From Trinickia soli (GTDB taxonomy: Bacteria > Pseudomonadota > Gammaproteobacteria > Burkholderiales > Burkholderiaceae): 64,000 nt of DNA. Shown one piece after another: positions 54,243-62,977 of this stretch (position 1 is its first letter; every line of letters starts with the position of its first letter). Below the pieces are notes generated by a model. That model saw only the letters and a program-made list of their open reading frames with translations, was not told where the DNA came from and ran no database searches. The translations under genes were made by a program, and so were the position numbers. The stretch lies in NCBI RefSeq assembly GCF_002879855.1, contig NZ_PNYB01000012.1:1-64000 (forward strand), given 5' to 3'.

Positions 54243-55001
54243 TCAATCTCGGACGGTTTGCGTAACGTAAAATTTCGCCACTCGTTCGCTGCTTTCCCAG
54301 CCGATCGGCGCACCCTTGGGCACGAAGAGCGCGTCGCCGGCGCCGAGCGAGAGCACGCTGCCGTCAGGCGCGCCGAACCGAACGCTACCTGCCAGAAGAT
54401 GCATGAATTCGTTCACGCGATGCGGGCGAACGATCCGATGGTAGGGCGTCGAGTCCCACGTACCCGAGTGAAACTCCGTACTGTCATCGGTGAAGGCGTT
54501 GTCACTTCGGCATTGCGGGGCCGGGCCCAGCAGCACCTCCGCGGGTAGCGATGCGGACGGCTTGAAGTCGGCGTCAGCGCGCAAGGGGACGACCCCGCTC
54601 TTCGACGGCCCGTTGCAGGCGGCGGCACAGAAGACGAAAAGCGTGCGCGATTCGGCCCTGACGCGAAGTGCAGTACCGCTGCCGATCACCGCACCCTCTT
54701 GCGCTTCAAGCACGAGCGGCACCATTCCAGCCGCTTCGAGCGTGAGTGCGCCTTCCATGACGACGATGGTTTCGATGTGAGGAAAGCGGGCTACATCGAG
54801 CTCGCCGATGAAGCTGACGCGACCCGCGGCAATCGAGTCCGGTCCTTCCCAAGCGATCTCCCGATGTCGCGCAAAAGGATCGTTCCGGCCGAACGCTGCT
54901 CGACGGAACGAGGTTGAAAATGGCGCCCCTTCGGCGCGATGCAGTACGAATGCTTCGGTCACTTTTGCTCCTATGGATTGCGCCGACGAGGGTTCGTGCA
55001 T
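54243..55001 (-). CDS. Bicupin protein
   Basis: Two cupin domains in 252 residues: the first near residues 60-118 (RVSFIGELDVARFPHIETIV, LTLEAAGMVPLVL) and the second near 180-245 (FHSGTWDSTPYHRIVRPHRV, LLAGSVRFGAP, LGAGDALFVPKGAPIGW). The His/Glu metal ligands of a classic germin motif are only partly visible, mainly in the second domain (YHRIVRPHRVNEFMH). It lies two bases ahead of the flavoprotein gene and should be co-expressed. Its function, dioxygenase-like or sensor, cannot be read. Confidence 0.75.
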   Translation of the reverse strand: MHEPSSAQSIGAKVTEAFVLHRAEGAPFSTSFRRAAFGRNDPFARHREIAWEGPDSIAAGRVSFIGELDVARFPHIETIVVMEGALTLEAAGMVPLVLEAQEGAVIGSGTALRVRAESRTLFVFCAAACNGPSKSGVVPLRADADFKPSASLPAEVLLGPAPQCRSDNAFTDDSTEFHSGTWDSTPYHRIVRPHRVNEFMHLLAGSVRFGAPDGSVLSLGAGDALFVPKGAPIGWESSERVAKFYVTQTVRD

Positions 55002-55036
55002 GTAATTTCCAGTGGTGGCCGGACGGCGTGGCTGCC

Positions 55037-55705
55037 TTACAGGCCCAGGTGCTCGGCCAACTCGATGATGCTTCGGACCGGTGTGTAGCCGTACTCCGGC
55101 GCTTCCGGCTCATGGCCGCGCATTACGTAGGCCTTGTGGACAATACCGAGGTCGTGCGCGGTCATCAGGTCGTAGCGCGGGCTGGACGAGACATGCAGGA
55201 TTTCGTGAGGCTGCACATTGAGCTTCTTGAACATATATTCGAAGCCTTGCATTCGCGGTTTGTAGGCGCCGGCGTCTTCCGCGGTGATGACGGCATGAAA
55301 CGGCGCCCCGAGCTTCTCGATGTTGCTCATGATCTGCGAATTGTCTGCATTGGTCAGGCCAACCAACTTGTACTTCTTCGCAAGGCGCGAGAGACCTTCG
55401 GGGACATCCGGGTGCGGCCCCCACGTCGGCACTGCGCGATAGAACTGTTCGGCTTCGCCTGCGATGAAGGGTACGCCGGTGCGTTCGCACGTGCGGCGCA
55501 CGGCATTGACCACGACGTCGCGGTAGGGCTTCCATGCGCCGAGCACTTCGTCGCGACGATAGGCCGCGAATAGCCTGATGAAGCTTTCCATGGCGTCTTC
55601 ACGTAGGCGATTGCCGTAGATTTCGCGCGCCGTGTCGGCCATGCGAAAGTTGACGAGGGTGCCGTAGCAATCGAACGTAATGAATTTCGGTTCGAAGTCG
55701 ATCAT
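55037..55705 (-). CDS. HAD hydrolase, haloacid dehalogenase type II-like
   Basis: I start at ATG 55705 (MIDFEPKFITFDCYGTLVNF), giving 222 residues with Asp12 as nucleophile in FDCYGTLV, VGLTNADNSQ (motif II), Lys in DAGAYKPRM (motif III) and VSSSPRYDLMTAHDLGI (motif IV region). This order and length match type II haloacid dehalogenases and related phosphatases. The VSSSPRYD loop differs from the VSSNAWD of true dehalogenases, so phosphatase activity is also possible. Minus-strand neighbour of the bicupin and flavoprotein genes. Confidence 0.83.
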   Translation of the reverse strand: MIDFEPKFITFDCYGTLVNFRMADTAREIYGNRLREDAMESFIRLFAAYRRDEVLGAWKPYRDVVVNAVRRTCERTGVPFIAGEAEQFYRAVPTWGPHPDVPEGLSRLAKKYKLVGLTNADNSQIMSNIEKLGAPFHAVITAEDAGAYKPRMQGFEYMFKKLNVQPHEILHVSSSPRYDLMTAHDLGIVHKAYVMRGHEPEAPEYGYTPVRSIIELAEHLGL

Positions 55706-55980
55706 GTTTTCAGTCTCGATGAGTAGCGAATCCAAACGGACACTTGAATGAGGAGCTTGCCGAAAGCCACTTCGTGCAAGCACCGATGGCAAGGTCGGCA
55801 GGTGAAATTTAAGCGGGAACGACTTCGCTACTGCACTGAATTGCTTGGTCTTAAAGACAAATTTTCACGCGTTTTTGTGGGGATTGGCGGCAGTTTATGC
55901 CGTGTCGAATGGCGCGATGCCTCAGGCTGTGACCACCGTATCTCGTCACGCGCGCGCCGAGGCGAGCGGATGGGATCGCT

Positions 55981-57111
55981 TTACCAGCCATAGAAGCGCG
56001 GCCAGGCTTCGACACTACCGTCGGCACTGAGCGCCTGATAGGCCGGGTGTTGCGCGCCAGTCGCACATGCATGATTGGGCAGGATGCGCAGGCGCGTCCC
56101 AATGGGAAACCGCTGCTCGATCTCGCGATCCGGCGTGCCGGACCGAGACACGATGCCATGCTCCTGGTTCGCGCTGCTCATCAGATACTCGCCCAGGACC
56201 TCCCCGCTTTCAAGGCAGACGAGTCCGTAGCCAAAATCGCGTTTTTGGCGCTGGGTGCCGCGATCGCGGCTCATAGCCATCCAGCCTGCATCGACAATGG
56301 CCCAGCCTTTCTCACTCTGGTGGCCGATTACCGTAGTCAATACGCTCAATGCAATCTCGGACGTGTCGTTGACGCCGACGTTGTGCATGACGAGATCGAA
56401 CATGACGTAGACGCCTGCGCGAACTTCCGTCACGCCTTCCAGATGTTCGGCGGCCAGCGCTGTCGGCGTCGATCCGATGCTGACGACGTCGCATGGCAGG
56501 CCAGCCGCTCGAATGCGCTCGGCGGCGCGCACGCAGCCGGAACGTTCCTGTTCGGCGATGCGGACGAGTTCCTCGTTGGCATCGTAGTCGTAGCTGGAGC
56601 CTGCATGGGCCAATACACCGCCGACATGCATGCCGCCCTCAGAAAGGACCGTTGCCACGGCGAGCAGCGTGTCGTCGCCGGGCGCGATGCCAGAACGATG
56701 GCCGTCCACGTCGACCTCGATCCAGACTTCGAAGCGTTCGTTGTGTTCCCGGCCGAAAGCGACGATGGCCTCGGCGCAGGCGACGCTATCGGCAACGATC
56801 TTCAGGTCGCAGCCTTGCCGGCGCAGCGCCAGTGCCCGTGGGAGTTTCGGCGGGGCCATGCCCACCGCGTAGACGATGTCGCGGATGCCGCTTACGAAAA
56901 ACTGTTCGGCTTCTTTGAGTGTGGACACGGTGATACCGCGTGCGCCGGCATCCATTTGCGCTTTGACTACCTGCTCGCATTTGGTTGTCTTGACGTGCGG
57001 CCTGAAACTCACGCCGAGCGTGTTCATGCGTTGTTGCATCCGTTCGATGTTGTGGTTCATGCGCGCGACATCGATCAAGGCTGCGGGCGTGCTCAACGAC
57101 TCCAAAGTCAT
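55981..57111 (-). CDS. Fold-III PLP enzyme: D-serine/D-3-hydroxyaspartate dehydratase-like (often annotated D-threonine aldolase)
   Basis: The 376-residue protein has the PLP lysine in RPHVKTTK (Lys41), VYVMFDLVMHN, DAGWMAMSRD and a C-terminal LPNHACATG. In this alanine-racemase-like family the metal is bound by a His and a second residue two places on: His and Asp in D-threonine aldolases, His and Cys in D-serine dehydratase and D-threo-3-hydroxyaspartate dehydratase. Here it is His347 and Cys349, which favours the dehydratase side. It would remove water and ammonia from a D-beta-hydroxy amino acid. Next to DAO flavoprotein, bicupin and HAD genes. Confidence 0.84.
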   Translation of the reverse strand: MTLESLSTPAALIDVARMNHNIERMQQRMNTLGVSFRPHVKTTKCEQVVKAQMDAGARGITVSTLKEAEQFFVSGIRDIVYAVGMAPPKLPRALALRRQGCDLKIVADSVACAEAIVAFGREHNERFEVWIEVDVDGHRSGIAPGDDTLLAVATVLSEGGMHVGGVLAHAGSSYDYDANEELVRIAEQERSGCVRAAERIRAAGLPCDVVSIGSTPTALAAEHLEGVTEVRAGVYVMFDLVMHNVGVNDTSEIALSVLTTVIGHQSEKGWAIVDAGWMAMSRDRGTQRQKRDFGYGLVCLESGEVLGEYLMSSANQEHGIVSRSGTPDREIEQRFPIGTRLRILPNHACATGAQHPAYQALSADGSVEAWPRFYGW

Positions 57112-57282
57112 CTATGGCTCCTGGCAATTCATCGCGCGATCGGCGGCGGGTGCCGACGTCGCCCGTGCGGAGAGACCACTATAGGAGTTCATCGCGAACT
57201 TGTGCTTAACGTCGAATAAAGATGCCGTTAAACCAGCTTGAATGGTTGTTCGCCCAGGGCGGCGGTAGACGCTGCTGCAGCC

Positions 57283-57318
57283 GGCAGCCGACGGTCTTTG
57301 ACGTCGGCGTCGGCTGCC
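57283..57318. repeat. Inverted repeat, 11-bp perfect arms
   Basis: GGCAGCCGACG (57283-57293) and CGTCGGCTGCC (57308-57318) enclose 14 bases; an outer pair GCCCAGG/CCTGGGC extends the symmetry. It lies between the dehydratase-like gene and the 3' end of the 601-residue gene. Without a T-run on either strand it is not a standard terminator, but it may end transcription or be a REP-like hairpin. Confidence 0.5.
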
Positions 57319-57374
57319 TGGGCAAAACCGCGAAGTTCAATCGGCGATGAACTGCCGATAGCGAACGACGCTCA

Positions 57375-59180
57375 TTACGGATTCACGATCTGCTGCAGAT
57401 AGTTGGTAATGATCGATTGCGTGAACCCGCACATTTGATCCACCTCACTGACGCCTTGTGACGAACTGACGTAGGCGCGGCCATAGCTATCCGTGTAGCC
57501 CGCCACCATCTGCGCCATGTCTTCGCCGAACACCGTCGCGCTGACGATCACGCCGGGCTGGTTGTATGCCCATTGCTGTTGATAGCTTCCATCGAGGCCG
57601 ATTTGAGTCTGCGGCACGAAGAACTGCGTGTAGTACTGCTGCTTCGTGAAAGGGCCGGCCCAACCGCCTGACGTCACGCCGAAACCGTCGTCGGAGAACA
57701 GGTTGTAGACGAGCGAAGTGGGCGGAAACGCGGGATTGCCGCTCGCGAGAGTCTGCATCCACCATTCGTTGAGCGTCACGTAATCGCCCACTTGCTGCGC
57801 GCCGTTGTACCACACGGATAGATCGTCGTCCCGATCGGCGACGTATTGCGAACAATCCCCGCCGGGCCCTGTCACCGATGCAATCGTCCCATCCCACCAT
57901 TGCTTATCGGGCGCGCGATTCGGATAGGTACGCGACTGGATTCCATAAAGCTGCGAGCTGATCTGGATCTTGAGATTGTCCGTATAGCTCTTGACAAGCT
58001 GTTGCGACAACAGCGCCCAGTACTCGTCGCCGTTGACGACGGTCTGCGGCGTATAGGCCAGCATACCGAGCGCCACGCTGCGCCCGGAGAGCGGATCGGC
58101 GTACGGTGATTGCCAGAGGTTCTGCAGATCGTCTCCGCTCGCTTGTTGGAGATTGTCGTGCATCTGCGTGACGTAATCGATCGTCGCGTTGGTCGCATCG
58201 ACGAGCATGTTTTGATATTGCTCGAGCGAGAACGTCCCGCCGCTGCTCTTGGTGGCGTCGATCGCCACCTGTACCCCGGTCGACACGAGGGCAGCCAGTA
58301 CGCCGCCCACGCCCGGGATGGCGTTGAGGCAGGCCTGCACGGCGCCGAACAGGCAGTCGACGAGAATCTGCATGGTCGGATCGGCGATCGGCGCGGCGGT
58401 GAAATCGACGAAGACGCCCGCGGTCAGCGACGATGCAACGCTCTCGCAGTTCTGCAGCGCCAGATACGTCTGGTGCAGGACCGCGACTACCGTATCCACG
58501 TTATCCGGGCTCGCCTCGGGCAAGGGCCCGAGATCGTATTCGGGGATGCCGATCAGCCCGCGCGTGGTGGCCCATTCCCATGTCGGCCAGCCTGCGGCGT
58601 ACCCGAGGTTCTGCGCCACGCGCATCACGGCGTTGGCCCACACGGCGGGGTCCGTGAGATCGACGAGCTTCGTCGGCTGCCCCAGTGAGAAATACAGCTG
58701 CGTGTTCGGCGCGTCATAGAAGGACAGTGGCGGATAGCTCTGCGTGAAGACGAGGGCCGATGCATTGACGCCGTCGCTGACGTAGGTCGGAATGGCGAGT
58801 TGATTCGCGCCGTTCGCTTGCGCAGTTGCCCAACGCATGATCGCTTGCCCGCAGGCTTGGGGATTGTTCGAGTCGTATCCGGGCAGGCTGGCGATCGGAA
58901 TCTGCACGACGCTGAGCCCCGGATGGCTGACAAAGCAAATGACGCCCCATGTGCCGTTGCCGACTTCCCAGGTTGGAACGGCGCCCGCGAAACCTTGTGC
59001 TTGCGCCCACTGCATGACGGTGTAGACGGCGTACTGGCCCATCGGCACGGAGGCATTGGGCGGCGCGTACGGTGCGAGATCGACGGTGCTGACGTCCTGC
59101 CATTGGACGAGCTGCGTGGCTTGTGAGGGAGGCGGGATTTCCCTGAAGGCGGAACGAAGGGCTTTCGATGCGGCGGTCAC
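57375..59180 (-). CDS. 601-residue protein of unknown function with three internal repeats
   Basis: I chose GTG 59180 because TAGGAGACC lies 7 bases ahead, against an upstream ATG at 59231 without a ribosome site. Three repeats of about 55-65 residues share VMxWAxxxGxAxxxPTxE: residues 47-100 (MQWAQAQGFAGAVPTWEV), 107-170 (MRWATAQANGANQLAIPTYV) and 176-223 (MRVAQNLGYAAGWPTWEWAT). Then comes a long hydrophobic/amphipathic stretch (about 272-307, with NAIPGVGGVLAALVSTGVQ) and a 290-residue C-terminal region rich in Trp, Tyr and Gln. No signal peptide. I do not recognise a family; a secreted lectin-like or membrane-acting protein are possible. Confidence 0.75.
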   Translation of the reverse strand: MTAASKALRSAFREIPPPSQATQLVQWQDVSTVDLAPYAPPNASVPMGQYAVYTVMQWAQAQGFAGAVPTWEVGNGTWGVICFVSHPGLSVVQIPIASLPGYDSNNPQACGQAIMRWATAQANGANQLAIPTYVSDGVNASALVFTQSYPPLSFYDAPNTQLYFSLGQPTKLVDLTDPAVWANAVMRVAQNLGYAAGWPTWEWATTRGLIGIPEYDLGPLPEASPDNVDTVVAVLHQTYLALQNCESVASSLTAGVFVDFTAAPIADPTMQILVDCLFGAVQACLNAIPGVGGVLAALVSTGVQVAIDATKSSGGTFSLEQYQNMLVDATNATIDYVTQMHDNLQQASGDDLQNLWQSPYADPLSGRSVALGMLAYTPQTVVNGDEYWALLSQQLVKSYTDNLKIQISSQLYGIQSRTYPNRAPDKQWWDGTIASVTGPGGDCSQYVADRDDDLSVWYNGAQQVGDYVTLNEWWMQTLASGNPAFPPTSLVYNLFSDDGFGVTSGGWAGPFTKQQYYTQFFVPQTQIGLDGSYQQQWAYNQPGVIVSATVFGEDMAQMVAGYTDSYGRAYVSSSQGVSEVDQMCGFTQSIITNYLQQIVNP

Positions 59181-59643
59181 GATAGGTCTCCTACGCGAAA
59201 CGTCGGTGAAGATAGCCGCCGCGGATTTCACGGCGGCCGGGGGATGCGCCGGATGGCGCGAAATCGCTGTCTTTTTTATACGGCTGTTTCATTCGGCTTT
59301 TTGTGCATTAACGCAGCATGCACGTGTTCGTTATTGCGAATGCCCGGTTTTTCGTTTTGCCAATGGACGTTGGCGCGAGAGTCCTCGGTGCGCCAGGCGC
59401 ATCGGGGCGCCGTTATCGTCGGTAATTGAAGCAGGTATGCGTAGGGAATGCAATCTGCCTCATTATGACTCTCGGTGACGGTAATCCTCAATTTACAACC
59501 ACCGTAGCTTCACAGTTGGATACAACGAACGATGCCCTAGCGAACGTTTGAGTGAGGCGGGCGGTCAGGGCCTCCGCGCGGTCTGCGTCCGTTTCGCCGG
59601 ATCGTCTTTGAACAATGCGACCGGGTTATCGCAGCAATTGGCC
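59181..59643. other. 463-bp spacer upstream of the 601-residue gene
   Basis: No gene is supported between the GTG start at 59180 and the LysR fragment. It must contain the promoter of the minus-strand gene; a GTATAAAA stretch on the minus strand near 59275 could be part of a -10 box. AT content rises in the middle (59300-59530), which fits a regulatory or transferred region. I see no repeat or RNA structure that I can name. Confidence 0.4.
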
Positions 59644-60033
59644 TCAAGGGTCAATGCGCGCTTTCAGCTCATTTACGGGCGCTTTGCTTCTGTTCGGCAA
59701 CACCAGATTGAGCCGCCCGCTCTGCACGTATTTCGCCAGATCCCATTCCGAGCGGATCAGGATTCCGTGCCCGTCCAAGGCCCAGCGAAGCACGATGTCG
59801 CCGTCGTTGCTGGACAATGCGCCTTTCACTTTGATCGCCTCGGTATGATCGTTCACGATGTAGCGCCAAACACCGTACGCGTCGTCGTTTTGCCGATGGA
59901 TGATGCACCGGTGTTCGGCCAGATCCACGACGCGTTCGGGCGTTCCGTATTTCTCGAGATATTTCGGCGACGCACAGAGGACGCCCGGGCGTTGGTGAAG
60001 GAGGGTTCGGAGGAGATCAACCGCAGCTCGCAT
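59644..60033 (-). pseudogene. C-terminal fragment of a LysR-family regulator
   Basis: About 130 residues of the effector-binding domain remain: PGVLCASPKYLEKYGTPERV, VVDLAEHRCIIHRQ, VKGALSSNDGDIVLRWALDG, HGILIRSEWDLAKYVQSGRL. LysR proteins are about 300 residues; the helix-turn-helix half is missing and no matching sequence follows upstream on the minus strand beyond 60033. The residues match the same part of the intact LysR at 48627-49547 in style (LSSNDGTVVRDWAVDGLGVV), so both belong to the same subgroup. Confidence 0.8.
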
Positions 60034-60159
60034 TCAGTGCCGCCTTTCTAAACGCAACGAGTCGCTCCAACCTCCGGTGTCGATTGCTCTGCCACCATCA
60101 TCGCTCGCACTCGCAGCGCAATGGTTGGATACTGGCGGAAGATCCAGGCGTTTTCGGGG

Positions 60160-61023
60160 ATGTCTATGTCGCCCGTGCGAGTCATTGCGCTGACGCTGCT
60201 CACAATGGTCGCGTTTGCAGCGAATTCGCTGCTATGCAGGCTTGCCCTCAGGGGCACCGACATCGATGCGGCGAGCTTTACGTCGGTCCGTATCGCGTCG
60301 GGGGCCCTCGCGCTCTCGATGATCGTGCGGCTTCGGGGCGGCAGGCCAAGCGGCGCCGGAAACTGGCTGTCGGCGCTGGCGCTGTTCGCCTATGCGGCTG
60401 CATTCTCCTTTGCATACCTGAGCCTGCCGGCGTCCACTGGGGCCCTGCTTCTGTTCGGCGCCGTGCAGACAACCATGATCGGCTACGGCATCCGAAAGGG
60501 CGAACGCTTTCACAAGCGGCAATGGATCGGGTTGACATGCGCGTTGGCCGGCCTTGTCGGGCTGCTGCTTCCCGGTCTCTCAGCGCCACCTCCCGGAGGC
60601 GCCGCCCTTATGGTCGGTGCCGGCGTCGCTTGGGGGATCTATTCGTTGCGCGGCAAGGGCGCAGGAAATCCGACCGCGGTGACGGCCGGCAACTTCCTGC
60701 GCGCAGTGCCACTTGCCGCTGCGCTCAGTGCCGCCATGTTTACCCACGCTTCGATTGATTGGGCCGGTTTCGGGTACGCAACGGCGTCCGGTGCAGTGGC
60801 CTCCGGCATGGGCTACGCCATCTGGTATACGGCGTTGCCCGGTCTGAAAGCTGGCAACGCGGCCACGGTGCAATTGAGCGTGCCGGTCATCGCGACGCTC
60901 GGCGCAGTTGCATTTCTGGGAGAGAGCGTGACCATTCGAATCGTGTTGGCCTCGGCAGCAATCCTCGGAGGCATTGCGCTGGTTGTGATGCATCGGGGAA
61001 CCCGGCACGACCGGCCGGTGTAA
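60160..61023 (+). CDS. EamA-family (DMT) transporter
   Basis: A 287-residue protein with ten transmembrane helices in two EamA halves (RVIALTLLTMVAFAANSLLC, AFSFAYLSLPASTGALLLFG, then GAALMVGAGVAWGIYSLRGK and VPVIATLGAVAFLGESVTIR). The short loop LGES before the last helices is a family hallmark. Start ATG 60160 (MSMSPVRVIAL) is preferred to the upstream ATG 60121, which adds a polar 13-residue tail. Substrate unknown; it differs from the EamA protein at 45370. Confidence 0.85.
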   Translation: MSMSPVRVIALTLLTMVAFAANSLLCRLALRGTDIDAASFTSVRIASGALALSMIVRLRGGRPSGAGNWLSALALFAYAAAFSFAYLSLPASTGALLLFGAVQTTMIGYGIRKGERFHKRQWIGLTCALAGLVGLLLPGLSAPPPGGAALMVGAGVAWGIYSLRGKGAGNPTAVTAGNFLRAVPLAAALSAAMFTHASIDWAGFGYATASGAVASGMGYAIWYTALPGLKAGNAATVQLSVPVIATLGAVAFLGESVTIRIVLASAAILGGIALVVMHRGTRHDRPV

Positions 61024-61145
61024 TAGAGCGGCAAGCCGCGAACCCATGCAAGACGCTGCGCCGGCGGCAACGCATTACCGCGGCACGAGCGTCTCTCCGT
61101 TCATCTTCGAAGCCACGTCGGCGGATCTGGCGATAGAATGCGCCG

Positions 61146-61655
61146 ATGACTACCTATGTTGCTCTCTTGCGAGCCGTGAACGTCGGCGGCACAGGCAAAC
61201 TCCCTATGTCCGAACTGCGGGCGATGTGCGAGTCGCTTGGCTTTGCCAAGGTACGCACGTATATCGCAAGCGGCAACGTCGTCTTCGAAAGCAAGCTCTC
61301 TGAAACTTCTGTGAAGAGCCGGCTGGAGCGTTGCCTGGAGACATCCACCGGCCTGCAGGTAGGCGTTCTGATCCGAACCGGTGTGGAGCTGGCCGCGGTT
61401 CTCGCGGACAATCCTTTCCGGTCAGCGGCACCGAATCGAACAGTCGCCATATTCCTCGATGCGCCTCCGCCAACCGACACCCTGGCCGGCGTGAGCGGCC
61501 AACAGACGGAAGAGATCGCGCTCGGAAAGCGTGAGATTTACGTGCATTACGGAAACGGAATGGCGGAATCGAAACTGAAGATCCGGGCCGCCAAGGCCGG
61601 AACCGCCCGCAACATGAACACAGTGGCAAAGCTCGCCGAATGGGCGGCAGCGTAG
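61146..61655 (+). CDS. DUF1697 protein
   Basis: The 169-residue protein begins MTTYVALLRAVNVGGTGKLP and continues with SLGFAKVRTYIASGNVVFES, the conserved opening of DUF1697, and ends with KLKIRAAKAGTARNMNTVAK, also conserved. Family members are 160-180 residues with no established activity. It stands alone, with no obvious operon partner. Confidence 0.88.
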   Translation: MTTYVALLRAVNVGGTGKLPMSELRAMCESLGFAKVRTYIASGNVVFESKLSETSVKSRLERCLETSTGLQVGVLIRTGVELAAVLADNPFRSAAPNRTVAIFLDAPPPTDTLAGVSGQQTEEIALGKREIYVHYGNGMAESKLKIRAAKAGTARNMNTVAKLAEWAAA

Positions 61656-61849
61656 ACCGATCTTCATCAGGCACAAGAGCGCGATTGGTTGCGAGCGCAT
61701 GATCGGGGCTGGGGATCGGGCCGAGAGACAAAATGTCTGGCAGGCAAGTGGGAACTGCAGGGCCCATGTGGGCCCAGACGGCTCCGCGCCAACCTTTGCC
61801 ACATGATCAGCGTTCTTTTTCCAAGAACGCCGAAAGGGTGCATAGGGCC

Positions 61850-62257
61850 TTATTTTGCCGGCACCAGGATGGGCGCCCCCTTGTCTTTCAGCAGCATCAC
61901 GAGGAACTTTGCCGGCTGCGTCTGGCTCGCGTTGCGCCCCACCGTGTGGATATCGTTCGGCCCTTCATAGAAAGTTTGACCAGGCGTCAGCGTGACTTCT
62001 TTGCCGCCCTTGACCTGCATCACGATCGATCCTTCCAGTACATAAACGAATGCGGACGCATTATGCCGATGGACGGGATCGACGGCGCCCGGCGGATATT
62101 CGACCGTGATCATCACGGCCTCCTTGCCCGGATACTGCTCGAGCGTCTTCGTCATCAGCGGTGTAACGACGGCTTCGGGCGCAGCGGCCCACGCCGCCCC
62201 CATGAATGGACTGGCGACGACAGCCATCGTCAACGCGATTTTTTTCAAGCGAAGCAT
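61850..62257 (-). CDS. Exported single-domain cupin
   Basis: From ATG 62257 the 135-residue protein starts MLRLKKIALTMAVVASPFM, a signal peptide ending near AWA. The mature part is one cupin domain with metal-site residues in PPGAVDPVHRHNASAFVYVL and EGSIVMQVKGG, and the second motif GQTFYEGPNDIHTVGRNAS. Exported cupins of this size occur in many betaproteobacteria without known role. It is followed (in its direction) by no close gene and lies 59 bp downstream of the AhpD-like gene, probably in the same operon. Confidence 0.84.
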   Translation of the reverse strand: MLRLKKIALTMAVVASPFMGAAWAAAPEAVVTPLMTKTLEQYPGKEAVMITVEYPPGAVDPVHRHNASAFVYVLEGSIVMQVKGGKEVTLTPGQTFYEGPNDIHTVGRNASQTQPAKFLVMLLKDKGAPILVPAK

Positions 62258-62316
62258 GGTGATGTGCTCCAAATATGACCGGAGGCCCGTACGCGCGGGC
62301 CGGAGATGCCGAACGT

Positions 62317-62796
62317 TCAAGCGAGTTGCGCCTTGTCCAGGCCGTAGGCCTTGTCGGCCGAACCGGGCACGGCTTTGAACGCGATGCTCGCGCGGTTCCA
62401 TCCGTTGATGGCCATCACTTGAAACGTCAGGTCAGACAGTTCCTTCTCGGAGAACTGCGTTCGCACTTGCTCGTAAATGTCGTCGGACACGCCGTGCTCG
62501 GGTAGCTTTGTCAGGACTTCCGTCCACGCAAGCGCGGCGCGTTCACGTGGCGAGAACAGGGTCGATTCGCGCCAGATCGTGACGTGATGCAGGCGCAGTT
62601 CGCGCTCTCCATGGATATGTGCTTCCTTGACGTGCATGTCGACGCAAAAGCCACAGCCGTTGATCTGCGATGCGCGGAGCGTGACGAGATCACGGATCGT
62701 TACTTCGATTGCGCTCTCATGCAACTGATTGCTGAACTCCAGGAACTTCCTGAACAATTCCGGCGATTGCTGAACATAGTTGATACGCTGCGTCAT
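62317..62796 (-). CDS. Carboxymuconolactone decarboxylase-family protein, AhpD-like
   Basis: The 159-residue protein starts at ATG 62796 and has the CxxC redox pair in INGCGFCVDMHVKEA (about residues 48-62), followed by HGERELRLHHVTIW and the helix-rich C-terminus AINGWNRASIAF of AhpD-like peroxidases. It probably reduces organic peroxides with a thiol partner. Gene order with the exported cupin is common in related genomes, which suggests a shared stress function. Confidence 0.87.
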   Translation of the reverse strand: MTQRINYVQQSPELFRKFLEFSNQLHESAIEVTIRDLVTLRASQINGCGFCVDMHVKEAHIHGERELRLHHVTIWRESTLFSPRERAALAWTEVLTKLPEHGVSDDIYEQVRTQFSEKELSDLTFQVMAINGWNRASIAFKAVPGSADKAYGLDKAQLA

Positions 62797-62977
62797 GACT
62801 TCTCCTGGGCACAATAAGCGAGGGTCCGCGCTTCGCGGATGCTGACGGCGGCAATGCGCCGTATGGAGTCATAGTAGGAACGCGCGGGGTTTTGGAGTAG
62901 ACCTACGGAAGGACTCATAGTGTTGCCCGTGCCGCACCAATGGTTTTCAAGCAGCTTTTCGATGCCGTAATGGAGGC

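Noticed and set aside
55981-57111. D-threonine aldolase
   Set aside because: The metal-site Cys in NHAC instead of Asp favours the dehydratase branch.
57283-57318. Standard rho-independent terminator
   Set aside because: The hairpin is strong but no T-run follows on either strand.
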